Part shown: positions 13,900 to 26,319 of the stretch, piece after piece
How the letters are laid out: each line of letters opens with the position of its first letter
How positions within the stretch are numbered: position 1 is the first letter of the stretch
Origin: Brugia malayi
Taxonomy: Eukaryota > Nematoda > Chromadorea > Rhabditida > Onchocercidae
Length of the DNA stretch: 64,000 nt
NCBI RefSeq assembly: GCF_000002995.4
Contig: NW_025062478.1
Coordinates: 8,036,001 to 8,100,000, forward strand
Reading direction: 5' to 3'
Made by a program: the position numbers and the translations under genes
The notes under the pieces: model-generated
The model's input: the letters and a program-made list of their open reading frames with translations, nothing else
Told to the model about the DNA's origin: nothing
Databases searched by the model: none

Positions 13900-15379
13900 A
13901 TGAAATTGAATATAGCATATCCAACTACTGGCTGTCAGAAAGTCTTTGAGATTGATGATGAGAAAAAGTTGCGAATTTTCTATGAAAAAAGGATGGCGCA
14001 GGAAGTGGAGGCCGATGCTTTGGGTGATGAATGGAAGGTAATATGAGTGGTTATCTTGTGATCCACTATTTGAATTTTTTTCCTTGCTCCTTAAAACAGA
14101 CATTCTTATGTATTTCTTTAAGTTCGAAATAGTATTTGTTCAGCATTTTAGTAAGACATACTATTGAACTTATTATTTGTACAATTCTGAAAACGATTAT
14201 TGGAATTGTATAATTTATCAGACTGCTTACACTTCTTTCAGATTTTTTACTTTTCATGTTTGCATATATTCATGACGAAGATTACATTTTATGTTCAGGT
14301 CATTGCTGTTGGTAAAGGTAAATAAGTGAGAGCATATTTTTTAGGGTTATGTTTTGCGTATAACTGGTGGTAATGACAAGCAAGGTTTTCCAATGAAGCA
14401 AGGCGTTTTGACAAATGGACGCGTGCGTTTATTACTGTCGAAAGGGCATTCTTGCTACCGAGCTCGTCGGGATGGGGAACGTAAGCGTAAATCAGTACGT
14501 GGATGTATTGTTGACGCTAATTTATCTGCTCTTGCATTAATCATTGTAAAAAAAGGTAAGAAATTCGATTGCTGCTGAGTTGTTGCATTTACTACGAAGA
14601 ACTAAAAAGATTTTCAAGGATTTGCTTTTGAAATTGAATCATCGCATTTGCTCTATCTCAGGTGAACAGGAAATTCCTGGTCTAACAGACACCACAGTTC
14701 CTCGCCGTTTAGGACCCAAACGTGCATCCAAAATCCGTAAATTGTTCAATCTAACGAAAAATGATGATGTTAGGAAGTATGTTATTCGTCGGAAACTACC
14801 CGAAAAAGAAGGTAAATTTATTTCTATAGTTTGTAGTAATTATACTATTGTCAACATTTTCTGAAGCTTTCTTAATGCGATAGCAATCTGACACGCAAAC
14901 CTTTAATATAAGACTCGAAATAAATCGTAGTATCCTTTTCTTTTAGGTAAGAAACCACGCAGTAAAGCACCAAAGATCCAACGACTAATAACACCAGTTG
15001 TGTTGCAACGCAAGCGAAGACGTCTGGCGATGAAAATTAAGCGAAGTGTTAAACGCCGTGAAGAAGAAGCTCAGTATCATAAGATGATGACGCAGTATTC
15101 AAAGGTCTGTTATGCTGTTTTGTTTTTCGTTTTTTGGAGTTTTGATGTGTTGGACTGCGCATGTCGACAATTTGTTGCTGGCAATTGTAGGCCATGAAAT
15201 TTTTCTATCGTATCTTTTGTTTGGAAAGAGGTAATCTACGTGGAAATAAAGAATCAGCGTTCCCAGGAATCTATCTGAAACTTTTTTAGGAAAAACAAGC
15301 AGCTAAAATTGCTCGCCGTCGCTCATCAGCATCTCGTCGTGAATCAGAATCGGCGAGATATAGCAAAAGTAGCAAATAA
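13900..15379 (+). CDS. rps-6: 40S ribosomal protein S6 (eS6)
   Basis: Five exons, 13900-14037, 14345-14555, 14662-14811, 14947-15104 and 15290-15379, join in frame to 248 aa (human eS6 is 249). The start [14 protein letters not shown] and the blocks [64 protein letters not shown] and [14 protein letters not shown] are diagnostic. eS6 is a structural protein of the small ribosomal subunit and the classic S6-kinase substrate downstream of TOR. The C-terminal tail here is basic and ends in a serine-rich stretch ([20 protein letters not shown]), which keeps the RRxS-type phosphorylation sites. The fourth intron starts with GTCTGT, weaker than the others. An AATAAA overlaps the stop codon. The gene converges with the helicase gene on the other strand, with about 460 bases between stop codons. 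Confidence 0.98.
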
Positions 15380-15838
15380 ATTTGTTGAACAGCTTTGACT
15401 TATTGTTTCATTTTTCTCACTATAAAACGATAAAACTATTACCGTCTTACTGCTTTACACTGCAGTTAAATACTACAGCAGTACTTCCATTAAAATGTAA
15501 TTTGTAAGCTGTTTAGGTACTGTTTAATTTAACTTTAGCGAACAGTTTTGAACAAATTTTTTTTTTGGTGAAAGTACATTTCCCAAAAAATTTTATTTAA
15601 TTTGTAGTTAAGTAAATTCTATCATGTTTAGCATTAAGATGAACAGTAAAGTGAATGAGATGATTTTCAAGAGATCTATCATAATAAAGCACGAAGACTT
15701 TGAGGAAGAAGGCAGGCAAGGGGTGTGGTAGGTTCCTTTGTAAATTTACAGTGGTGGTTTCGAACTGATAAAAGTGCGGTTGAAAGCCGAATAAAGTAAA
15801 AAGTTGGAGGGAACAGACACAGAAGTGTATTGGGGGAT

Positions 15839-18346
15839 TTATTCCTCGATTACGAACTGTCGCTTTTCTTTTTTCATTTCGGTGAGAGCACGCTTGACAG
15901 CAAGTCCTGCTTCAGCTTCAAATTGAAGATGTTGTTCTCGTGAGTAGCTGTGCAGCGAGTTCAACATCACTTTCTAGAAATAGAAAAATATTTTGAATGA
16001 AGTCCTGCTGGTATTTCATATCACTGTTAAGGACATCTGCTTTATCGAGCTGAGTCGTGGTCATTAGTCATGACTTTGGACCAGAATCATAACTAATCCT
16101 TTAAGTTATGCGTCGCCAGATTAATGAGAAAGCCTTTTGTATACAAATCGACTAAAATTATTCACTAAAAAATGAATTGCTTACTAGATCAAACTCAGTG
16201 ATTGGTTCAACACAAAATTTATCTGTTGTTATAGAATCCCATTTTTTCTCATATTGTGGTCGACCAGATAATCCTTCCTTATCATCAATCATTATCGCTT
16301 TTGCTGCTATCGTTGGCAGGAAGGCGCCGTATAACTTGACAATTGTACCCAGCACTTCACTGCAGTCTGATTCATCGGTTCCTTTACAATGAAGTTTACC
16401 AACCAGCGTTGCAATTGCCAATGACTATCATAAAACCAGAAATATTAACTTCAAATTTTCTTGCATTGGAACAAGCCGGTTACTTGAAGAATTGTTGTGG
16501 ACATGAAAGTTAAATAGTGAAGAAATATAGTGTGTGGAATAGCTGAAAAGTACTGATTAACTGATGAATCCCAACGACAAAAAGCTAACTGATGAATCCC
16601 AACGACAAAAAGGAATCTTACGTGTGAAGTGTTTCCATGAGAATAGCTTTCACGAAAAAATTTCTACTATTTTACCCTAAGATCTCACGTGTACATATGA
16701 ATAAAACCGAGTTAAAAAATAGAATGACGAAGGAAACTAAATAATAAGCAATCAGGTAAGTTCCAGAGAGCTGGATGTAATGGGATAAATAAAGCAAAAT
16801 AGATAGGAATGGAGGAAATGCGTTCTCAAAAAAGACCGCAGAAAAGCATTTAATCTCAACAACGTTACGAATTTCTAATTAAGATGTCAAAAAATAAATA
16901 AAATGATGTCGTCTTTTCATAAAGGTATGAACATCTGCTAAGTAATTTCACCTTTGCATTGTGAACTCTAGCATCAATCCGCTCCCAAATTGTTGGGTCG
17001 CAGCAAACATAATGGTTATCGCACGCAATTCGCATACTACTACTTTTACATATAAATGAGCCACAGAGACGACACTTCAAATCATAACTGCAATGCAAAC
17101 ACTACTCCGAGAAAAAAAAAAAAAATTTTTGACATCAAATTAAAGACAAGGGCTTAAGTTCCGATAGTCCGTATAATTTGGATATCAACCTCGATTATGA
17201 AATTTTTCAAGAATTTTGCGAGAAAATATGTTATCAGAAAAAAAAATAACCATTTCCCTTCCAATGAACGCTTCTTTTCACTCTCTCGTACCAAATTCGC
17301 TTCCTGAAGAGCTTTCATTTGTTTAATTTTCGCTTCTACCTGAAATTGATGTGATCTGAACATTGACTGCTGAAAATGACATATTTCCTGCATTAAAGGG
17401 GAATTTTTAATTTCTTGAAGTTAGGATACGAAATTTGCTTGATTCTTTCTAAAAGTACCGTTTCTTTCCAAAAATCCCTAGGAAATTCATTTTCTCAATT
17501 CATAAACTTACGAACACTAACCAACAACTTTCTTATTAAAATTAAATCATAAAGAGATTTCTCCAACAATAAATAGGGAAATGCTACAATTAGTGAAGCA
17601 GTGAATTGTTATGACGACTAGAAATCTACCAAATGTTTCATCTGGTTTTCTGACTTTGTTTGTATATGTTCCAAGCATCGCCTCATTAAATGTTCTTTCT
17701 GAATATTCTCTAATTCTTTCTCTTCTATAGAACCATCTAATGCCAGCAATATTGATTTACTATGCTTCGCTCGAGCTCGACCTGTAATATTCGAGTATCT
17801 TGCGTGAATCACAAAAATCCCGATAAAATGGAATAACCACAGAATGAATTATTCATTCTTAGCAAATACATATGGACTATTAGTTCTTGAAATTAAGATT
17901 ACATTAGAAAAAAAAAAAAGAAAAAACTTCAAAAACAGCAGACTGAACTAACCCCTTCTTTGAATCAGTGATCTCTCGGAACCTGTGTTGTTATATTTGA
18001 TGATTAGATTACATGCAGAAATATCCAGACCTTCTTCAGCAACTGATGTGGCCACTAAAACCTTTAAAGTACCTTGGTTGAAATTTTCAATCACCGTCCG
18101 CTGTTCTTCAGTCGTTTGACCATTCAAGGCAGAAGACCTGTTTGAACCTAAATATACATAAATATATGTAAAACCTACATGACCCTCAATAATTTATTAG
18201 CATTTTCATCTATTCAACTGTTACATATAATCACTCAACATTATCTCATGATGATAATCATTTCTTTTAATATTACCTTATTAATCGCCCTTCATTTATT
18301 CTAAACAAAAATTTATTTAATCAGAAGTAATTTCACTTAAAACAAA

Positions 18347-18378
<32 letters not shown>

Positions 18379-21300
18379 GCAAAAAAACTAAAAAACAATA
18401 CAGAAATAATATATATGTTACTAGAGAAGACAAGTACATCATCCCTAATTGTTTTGCAAAGCAAGAACAAACATTTCCGGAAAACTTAAATTCTTTTGTA
18501 AAAAGAAAAAAATATTACTGGTAATGAATCCGACTGCACGACTTGTTCTATCGACAATTTTAACTGCGTTCAAATGGTGTGATAAATATTGGGCCAGTTT
18601 ACGTGTCGTCACAAAGATTATGGTTCTGGATGCTGGATCCGAAACGTACTGTTCAAGCAAAATCGTGTGCAACATTTTCAAGATTTCTTTTTCTTCACCC
18701 GAATCATTTTCTTTAAAATTCAGTTCATCCGATTTCACGAATTCTAAAAAGAGAGAATATGGAAAAGTCTGGTACAGAAAATGCAAAAAAGGTGCATATT
18801 ATTTTTGACCTCATCACTTTTTTCCGTTTCATTTATAAAAAGAAATTATGAAAAGTTTTGAATGAGATTCTGATCTGAGAAAAAAACAGCATAAAGGTAT
18901 AGAAATGACACAACTTAAAAAATGAGATCAGAAAAAAAGATATAAAAGGAATGAGAAAGCAATATAAGCAATTAAACCATTGCTTTGGTAAAATCATTTT
19001 ACTAACAAGTTACATACTTTCGAAAAGCTTCGCCAACTGATTTTGAATCGTTGTCCTATCACCCGCATCCTGAACAATTTCTTTTGTCATGTTTTCACAC
19101 AAATAACTGTAGGCATACCAATTCGGCAGTAAATCACTCAAGCAGAGAGCACGATAATAATACTGAAAAACAAATATCATCGTTGAATGATAAGACTGGA
19201 AAAGGTCTTAAATTACAAAATGGATAAGCGTAAACTTATTTTTAGAAAAAATGTTGCAGAAACATTCTGTTGCAGCAACACACATCCTAAAAACGTTTAA
19301 CTTAAGTGTTCGGTGAATAAAAAGTGCCCACTCCAAGATGTTCAAGCATTTTGATCAGCTGATGTTTCAATTTATCATCAGGTAACTCGATTAAGCGATT
19401 TTTCAAACCTCCAACAAAACTTTCATAACGCGTTGAGTTCCGGTGAGCAGGAAATACAGTTTCCTCCTAAAAACTAAATGATATAAAACTAATATGGCAT
19501 GCATCTAAATTAAAAATATGATCTAAGCAGCCCTAAAATATTTATTCCTAAAAAATGTGAGCGGTATTATTCCTCCACTCATTTATAAAATAGTTCTTTA
19601 TGGATAGTTGAAAGCATGCAAAAGTGGAAAGTATTTTTAACGATCCTTACAAATTTGTTGGATGAGCTTAAGAAAACGGGTCGAACTTATAATTCTTACG
19701 ATAGACTGTGCGATAAAATTTTTATTTTTTGATAATCATAGCACCAAAAAGCGTTTAGAAATATGGAAAACAAAAAAGAAAGTCAAAATCAGAATTGTAA
19801 CGAACCACTTTAAAATTAAGAATTTTATTTTCAGCTATTCTTCCAAGTTCTGGCTTTATGGCCAACTCAATTTTTCTCATGCAGATTTCCAGTGACTGGG
19901 AGAAACTGTCGTATTCAGGCCGATGAGCTCGTTTTATCTCAAAAAAAAAAAAAAAAAAAACAGAAAGAAACTAAGATAAGCGCTTTTACCTTAGTTTTAT
20001 ATATTCCCAATAAATATTTCATAGTGAATCAAATTTAGCTAAATTTTAGTATATCAACAAGTATCAAATTAACAAACCATCGACAGGCGGTTTTACATAA
20101 TAACGAAGATTTTCCACGTGTTTTCGAACTGTACTGATGGAATGAGCAGAAAGTTTAGCACATAAATCCATCATATGCTGAATTTATATGAAGCTATGAA
20201 GTTCTCAACAATAAAATCAAAATTTAAAAAAATGTAAAAAAAATAAAGATAGAAATTATGTTACTTCTAAAATACAATCACTGCAATGAAAAAATTTTTG
20301 TCCAACTGAAAAAACAAACATCGAGTGCTGCATCAACACTTGCACGTCCGGCACCAAGTGGTAGAGAAGCAGTTAAACCAACAATTTGCGGCTTTGGACC
20401 ATCAAATCTGTGCAACATCCGCATCAGAACTGGAAAAAAAAGGACCATAACTTTCAATTTTACTTATTTCACAATCACATCAAGATTTTAAAAGAAAAAT
20501 CACATCAAAAATCTCAAAAGAAAATTTTGCTTGTTTCATTTCTCATACAAATGCATTTTTCATATAAATTCCTAACTTATCTTCAGTACAGTAATATCAG
20601 TCTGACAAAATGTGATGCTTGTTATTAATACATCACTGCAAAACTTTCTTTACAAAACATAATTATTCATTTAATTTGAGTTCGGTCATATATCAAGTTT
20701 TGAAAAAATATGAAATAGTAAAAATTGCCGTGATAAGGATGGTCTCCATCGCAATGATGGCATTCATCAAATATGAACATCGAGAAATCGGTGAAGTACA
20801 AACGATCATCTCGACGTATATTTCTCAGCAAATTTCTAAAAAAAAAATAATTAGAAAAAAGCAAAAAAAAACATTAAAATTCCCGCTCCATCAACAATTT
20901 CTTTATTTAGAAGGTAATTTGCTTTCAGGTCAATTAAGTCTAATCACAAACGTAAATAATAGAGAATAAAAAGTGACAATATTTACATGAAAATTTGTGG
21001 TGTGAAAACAGTTACATGACTTGCTAAAACATTTGGAGCACGTCCATTTTCATCGACTGGTTCACTCCCACTCATACCGTCGACCCAGAATGTTTTGCGC
21101 AGATAACGATTCAACATTATACATTGTTGCTCTACAAGTGGAATTGTTGGCACAAGCATTGCTACCTAAAACAGTGAAATTATAAAATTTTAGGTCACGT
21201 CAGTTTTACTGATAAATATGTCAGTATATAGTAATATAAAACCATTATTGCATAAAAAGAAAACATTGATTTAGCAATTTTAACTAAGATACCAAGCAAG

Positions 21301-23668
21301 AATAATTGTGAAAAGGATATGCATTAGATTCATCTCAGAATCGTGATATTGCACATCAGCTTCTAATCTGTTACTGGTTTATTTGGTACGAACCTAGCTA
21401 ACATGCGATACATATACATTAAAAACACTGCAGGTAATTTGATGTTATCAATACCATTTTTTACTCTTATTTCTTAATTTGTTGTATTTTTAGTTCGTCA
21501 CAAGATTAGTAAATGCAAGTCTTTCTAAAGGTTCTAAAAATGTATACTGTTTTGATAGAGTTGGTTTAATTTGATAAAAATATAACATCTGCTGGTAGAA
21601 ATGAGAACTGAGCAGAATTCCCCTAAAATAGCAAGAAAAACAAAACAAACTCTGGATGGTTTATCTGCAGCTTTCATAGCTCGAAAATGTTCCAAAATAA
21701 TGTGTGCAGCTACAACAGTTTTTCCCGAACCAGTGGGAGCACAGATGATCGTGTTCATTCCTCTACATGCTGTTTCGACCAGCTCCTGCTGATATGGTCG
21801 TAATTCAATCGATTCCGCATCATCCAAGCGTTCCAGTTTTTCATCACCTGAAACAGAACCATTCTTCTTATTTCATTATACAGTCACAGCCAAGTTAAGG
21901 TACCAGCGGAAAGAAACAGTTTTTATGTTAAATTTAAATACAGTTCCACCCAGTGAGAAAATTGTAAATGGCACACTGAATGCTTTCATCCGATATTTCT
22001 TGTAATGCTCCTGAGTGCGACTTTCCAGTTTCTCTGATTTTTCTAGTTCATCTACAGTGTTTGGTAACTCGTTTTGTAGTCCCGATTTATTTTGAGATAT
22101 CTTTAGGATTCGCCGTTGTGCATTGTAGGTATCTAAAATGTGTTTGCTTAAGACAAATACTAAATTTAATCCAATAAAGATCAATGTTCACACAGGGATT
22201 AGAAACAACTTTTTAGAATGACTACTATTTCATCAATTTCATCATTTGCCTATAAATATATAAGCCTATTTCTAGCTTACCCAATTGGATCTTGTAATCA
22301 GGATCGATAAATTCAGGTATTGAACGATTAGCACTATCAATAAGACAAGCATTTAAAAAATCGAAATACCAGTCAGATGATTCATTCTCCAAACTTTTTA
22401 CTTTAGGTAGGTTCCTCATCAGATAGCATGCTGCTTCTTCATATTCTGAAAATGAAAAAAAAAATGCATTTAAAATAATGAACCTCGTTTTTTTCAGTGA
22501 AAAATTGAACTTATATGAAAAGCAGCGATGAAAAGAAAGATGAGAAGAAATTTTTCGATTAGTAATTTTAACATGAAATAGAAGCATGAATTTCACACTT
22601 TTGCTTCTCATCATTTCTTGCACAACATTCTTAATAGATCCATAACTTGCATCTTTTAACCCTGCACAGAGAGGCAACGGTTCAATTGTCATTATGATTT
22701 TATCCATTTTTTTCGCATCTTCATAAAACATTTTATGGTAGTACTTCAGTGATTTCGCTGACATACTTTCATGAATCGAATCAAGCAGAGCTTTGTTTCC
22801 TATAAAAGAAAGGATAATGAGACACTAATCAACAGGTCCATATATCTCAAAATGAAAAGAAAAAAAAAAAAAACCTGATCTAATTTGAAGTGATTTAATT
22901 TTTTTTTTTAAAAAAAAAACTCTTTTACTTCGGCTCGTTTAATCCTGCCAAGATTTTCATTTCTTATAGCTATTTTTCACGAAAACAAAAGATATTCGAC
23001 CAGTAACCGCAGATGAAAAAGATATCTGACCATAAGTTTCACAGGAAAGGCAATTTTTTTGCAAAATTTGGTAATTTTATGCATATAGCGCTAAAAACAA
23101 CGAGTTCGAAGTATTGGAAGCCTGGGAGAGTCCTGGTATGCCTTAGCATTAATACCTTCAGTGGCCATAGAGAGTATACGATCCATGGCTTCACGATTAA
23201 AACATATCTGATGCCAGAAATAATTTAGTGCTACATTTTTATTGGAATCATCCTTGAATAGTTCCGAAAGTCGAGTAAAACTTCTTGAGTCACCTGAAAG
23301 ATAATTAAACTTTATAGATAAGGATTTCTTAAGTAATCCATCATACTAAAATAATGTTCTAAAAAAGATTAAGGGCTCAGGTCGATAGCTTATTTAATAC
23401 TTAACAGTGAGTCAAGAGAAGAATAGTTGTGACACGAAAATTTTGAAATAGTAACAATTAATTCAAAATTCTCTTTTCATTAGAAAAACATGAAGAAGAG
23501 TAGAAAATATGATACATTCGTAATTTTACTGAATCACAGCATTTCGAATCTTATCATACCGAAAAATTGGCGAAATTGCTGCAACTTTTCAATATTGTCA
23601 ACTGATCCTAGCAATTCTGCTTTGTAAAGTCTTAGATGTCCCAAACGAAATCCACTATCACTTGCCAT
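15839..23668 (-). CDS. drh: RIG-I-like receptor / Dicer-related helicase (drh family), 1026 aa
   Basis: Twenty exons: 23560-23668, 23156-23293, 22599-22799, 22281-22445, 21977-22132, 21651-21847, 20987-21165, 20729-20835, 20320-20429, 20078-20177, 19809-19927, 19332-19466, 19018-19162, 18519-18743, 17953-18147, 17630-17781, 17251-17387, 16952-17087, 16185-16424, 15839-15973. Lengths sum to 3081 bases in frame (1026 aa; C. elegans DRH-1 and DRH-3 are of similar size). Residues 1-~255 form a helical N-terminal region. Helicase motif I is APTGSGKT (293-300), motif II DECH (405-408), motif III GLTAS, motif V VLVATSVAEEGLDI and motif VI QRRGRAR (758-764). A long helical insert lies between the RecA lobes. 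The C-terminal zinc domain shows CRLC (862/865) and Cys 915/923, then LPTIAAKAIMID and QYEKKWDS, as in RIG-I/MDA5. Role in the family: dsRNA binding in the cytoplasm, small-RNA production and antiviral defence. DRH-1 versus DRH-3 cannot be decided by eye. The acceptor of the exon at 19927 is the least certain junction. Confidence 0.93.
16559..16614. repeat. Two-copy 28-bp tandem repeat in a helicase intron
   Basis: The unit AACTGATGAATCCCAACGAC plus AAAAAGCT is repeated once head-to-tail with a 28-base period, inside the intron between the last two zinc-domain exons. Confidence 0.85.
18350..18378. repeat. (TA)n microsatellite in a helicase intron
   Basis: Alternating TA run of about 14 units inside the intron between the exons at 18519-18743 and 17953-18147. 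Confidence 0.95.
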
Positions 23669-23676
23669 CTAAATAA
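23669..23676 (-). promoter_or_regulatory. Acceptor directly abutting the helicase start codon
   Basis: On the minus strand TTATTTAG is followed at once by ATGG, the chosen start. This is the usual layout of a spliced-leader trans-splice site, or else an internal acceptor if the protein is longer than modelled. Confidence 0.5.
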
Positions 23677-23918
23677 CTTCAACTGAAATCCGCACTGGGT
23701 TTGTTTTATAAAAAGTAAATATAAAACATAAGGAATATCGAAAGGAATCAACAGATAAAATAAACGAGAAGTGTTCTGGTGCCTATTTTCTTACCAGAAT
23801 CAAATTCTGGAATAATATTAAAAGTTGTATCTGAAATTATTGGATCACTAAAATTTCAGACATATATGCAGATGAATACGCCCACACAGAGGACCGACTT
23901 ACTAATTTGGAGAAATCG

Positions 23919-24413
23919 TCACTCTCGCTGAAGTTTTGTTGGGATGAGATAGTCATCGTCTGAATCAACCACCTGTAACATCCAAAGTAAGTGAGCCAAA
24001 TTATCCTTAGATGAATCAGTAATCCGAAACTCTCCTAAGTACCACTTCGCCCCCTCACTCCAATTCCTGGAACACAAATTGATGACAAGCCAAGAGAAAT
24101 GCAACATTCATGTCCCATTCGAGTGTTTGTTCCATTGAGTTCATATAAAAATGTCCGCAAAAAATTCTTATTTGCTGGGCATATTCCGGTTTGCCGGATA
24201 AAATTATTTCTAACTGGGATGAAATACTTGAAGTTCAATAATGTGCTATATATCTGTGCATATAGAAGAATGATATTATCGTAGAAGGATTTGATAATAT
24301 GAATCTGAAAGATTACCGGACGAAAGAGACGCATTCGTCACAGTCAACAAATTGCTCGGTGTGATTGTACTCAGTTTGGGAAAGTGTTGTACGTTCCCAA
24401 TCATGAAGTTCCC
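23919..24413 (-). pseudogene. Unrecognised gene remnant or mis-assembled gene, frame ambiguous
   Basis: Several coding-looking stretches lie in different frames just upstream of the helicase gene. At about 24321-24413 one frame reads ELHDWERTTL and QFVDCDECVSFV before a GTAATC donor. After an acceptor at about 24227 a second frame reads KPEYAQQIRIFCGHFY and then EWDMNVAFLLACHQFVF. Directly contiguous with that, in another frame, come NWSEGAKWYLGEFRITD and NLAHLLWML, and then a stop at 23919. The second and third stretches would read as one protein if a single frameshift were present near 24075. No family recognised. It may be a decayed gene, a gene with an assembly indel, or an alternatively spliced gene. 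The stop lies about 250 bases before the helicase start on the same strand. Confidence 0.35.
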
Positions 24414-24734
24414 GCACTTAATTTAATTTAGAATTAATTAAAATGTCAATATCAAATGCTGCTATAATTTGAATAAAGCTAACCATGTTATTTTACCCTG
24501 CATTTTAAATTCCTGAATTTTATTTGTTAGAAATAAAAATAATCATCTCTCGTCACGGCAGTCTCAAGAAACAATCCCATTTTTGAAATTTCACTTTTCT
24601 TTTTAAACGAATTACACCAGATATCATGTTCAACTTAATTACATTCCTGTTATTCTTGGTAACAAAGAATTGCAGCAAATTGCAGTTTTTTTTAGCTGTA
24701 GTAATTTTAAGAAGTATAACTATTTAATTAATTG

Positions 24735-25317
24735 ATTGGATTAAAAGAAATATACATTCTTGGTTATTTAATAAAGTTTCCATTACTATGGTTGGTGTTT
24801 TTTACTTTGTTTCGCATAAAGCTCAGTTGTTTTTGCTATCTGGTCCTTTACTGATTCAAGAGGTCATGTATAAAATTCGAGTGAAATAATATAACCAAAA
24901 AAGTGGATGCCATTGACAAACTGAATTAGAAAGGATAGGCTTGTGGTTTCGATCCCTCAATGCAAGTCCAAAAAGAGCTTGCAATTCTGCAATATTTTTG
25001 GTAAGCAGAATGCACTATGTCATTTGCTTTATCATATTGGCTTCTGTATTTATTTTCAACTCCAAAAGATCTATTCTCATTCTGATCCATCGAATGTCTA
25101 CTGACAAAAGTACTTCATTTCTTATTTGAATATTTAGTGAAAGTTACGAGATGATGTTTAACCTCAGAAAAAAATCATTCAGGATCTCGGTCAAAACGCG
25201 GAAGATCATATGGGAATGTTTGTGTGGCGTGAAGTCTCTGTCGATGGTGATATCTACAATATAAGGGAAACGAGGTCTTCAACAAAACGGGGGGAGTTGT
25301 TGGCGGGTGAAACCAAT
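24735..25317 (+). repeat. Inverted-repeat arm: near-identical copy of a Pellino intron and exon
   Basis: This 583-bp segment is the reverse complement of 30154-30733. The only difference noticed is a 3-base indel close to the outer edge. It carries the 3' part of a Pellino intron and, from 25183, the Pellino exon encoding VWREVSVDGDIYNIRETRSS, here on the plus strand. The copy stops inside the exon: after GAAACCAAT it continues into unrelated sequence, so the exon's donor site is missing. The piece has no other Pellino exons near it and cannot encode a functional protein, so it is a partial duplicate. The near-identity implies a recent event, gene conversion, or an assembly artefact. Confidence 0.95.
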
Positions 25318-26319
25318 CATTTCCAGCCTCAAATTCATAATCCACTGAAATCACTGACAGGACTTGGAAATTTGATTTATAGAGTGAAACATTTTTGATT
25401 GATAAGGATGACACAAAAATATATTATTTGCAGATAATGGAAAAATGTGTTAATGCATAAGAAGTTTAAGATAAAGAGGTATTGGCAAATTTTCAGTAAA
25501 GTATAATGTCGCCTTATCATTCGATGTTTATTCGTCAGTTTTGTGTAGCACAAATAAAAGTAAGTTAACCAATGTTCAAAATAGTAAATTGTTACAGGCA
25601 AAACATGCCTTACCGAAAAACTAAAATGAGGTTTCTTTGACAAAAAATTTTCTGGAAAGCGAAATAATACAGTGCTGAGGACTTTTTATTCTTTTAGTAT
25701 TGCAAGAAAAAAAGACACGATTTAATACATAAATAGAAGTGTCCTTCATTAGAATTTTATTCATATTGATATGTCTTGTATTCAAACACCCATTCGATCT
25801 TAAATGAACTTGGTGTTAGCAGCTTTTGAATAAAATTCAGAAATTTAGAGGTGAAATCAAAATAAGAGTAATCAAAAAACAAACCTAGTCAACTACTCCT
25901 TGAGATCTTTATAAAATTTGTGAAAACTTTGATTTCTTTAATCAGATAAGAACATAATCATTACAATGAAAATTTATGAAAATCAGCAACTTCTTACAAA
26001 ACTGTTAAAAAATTGTATCTCTAAGAATTTGCATAGCTGGCTGGAAATAGTACACAGTACTAAAGAAATTGCATTAATTACGAAAATTTAATCTTGTAGA
26101 TCTGTCACTTAGAGAAAGTTCCACATTGTAGCAGTAAGTATGCAGTCAATAATTGTGCTAAATTTTAATTGTCGGAAAAACGAATAACTGTCAGGCAAAA
26201 CACCGACAGACTTTAATGTCTCAACAAACTGTGCATTGCAATTCATTTTGAATTTACAACAAACTATAAGGAATACTATAAGTACATTCTAATAAAAAGT
26301 AAATATACTGGAATCAGAA
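25318..26319. other. No gene recognised
   Basis: AT-rich spacer between the inverted-repeat arm and the 3' end of LAMTOR3. No coding, RNA or repeat feature could be supported. Confidence 0.45.

Noticed and set aside
24950..24965. TGGTTTCGATCCCTC resembles a tRNA B box
   Set aside because: There is no matching A box, no acceptor stem and no cloverleaf could be drawn. The same bases are part of the duplicated Pellino intron.
24941..25129. 62-codon frame GLWFRSLNASPKRACNSAIF, identical to one at 30342-30530 on the other strand
   Set aside because: The identity is explained by the inverted repeat, and the parent lies inside a Pellino intron. It does not join Pellino exons and is not known from the family.
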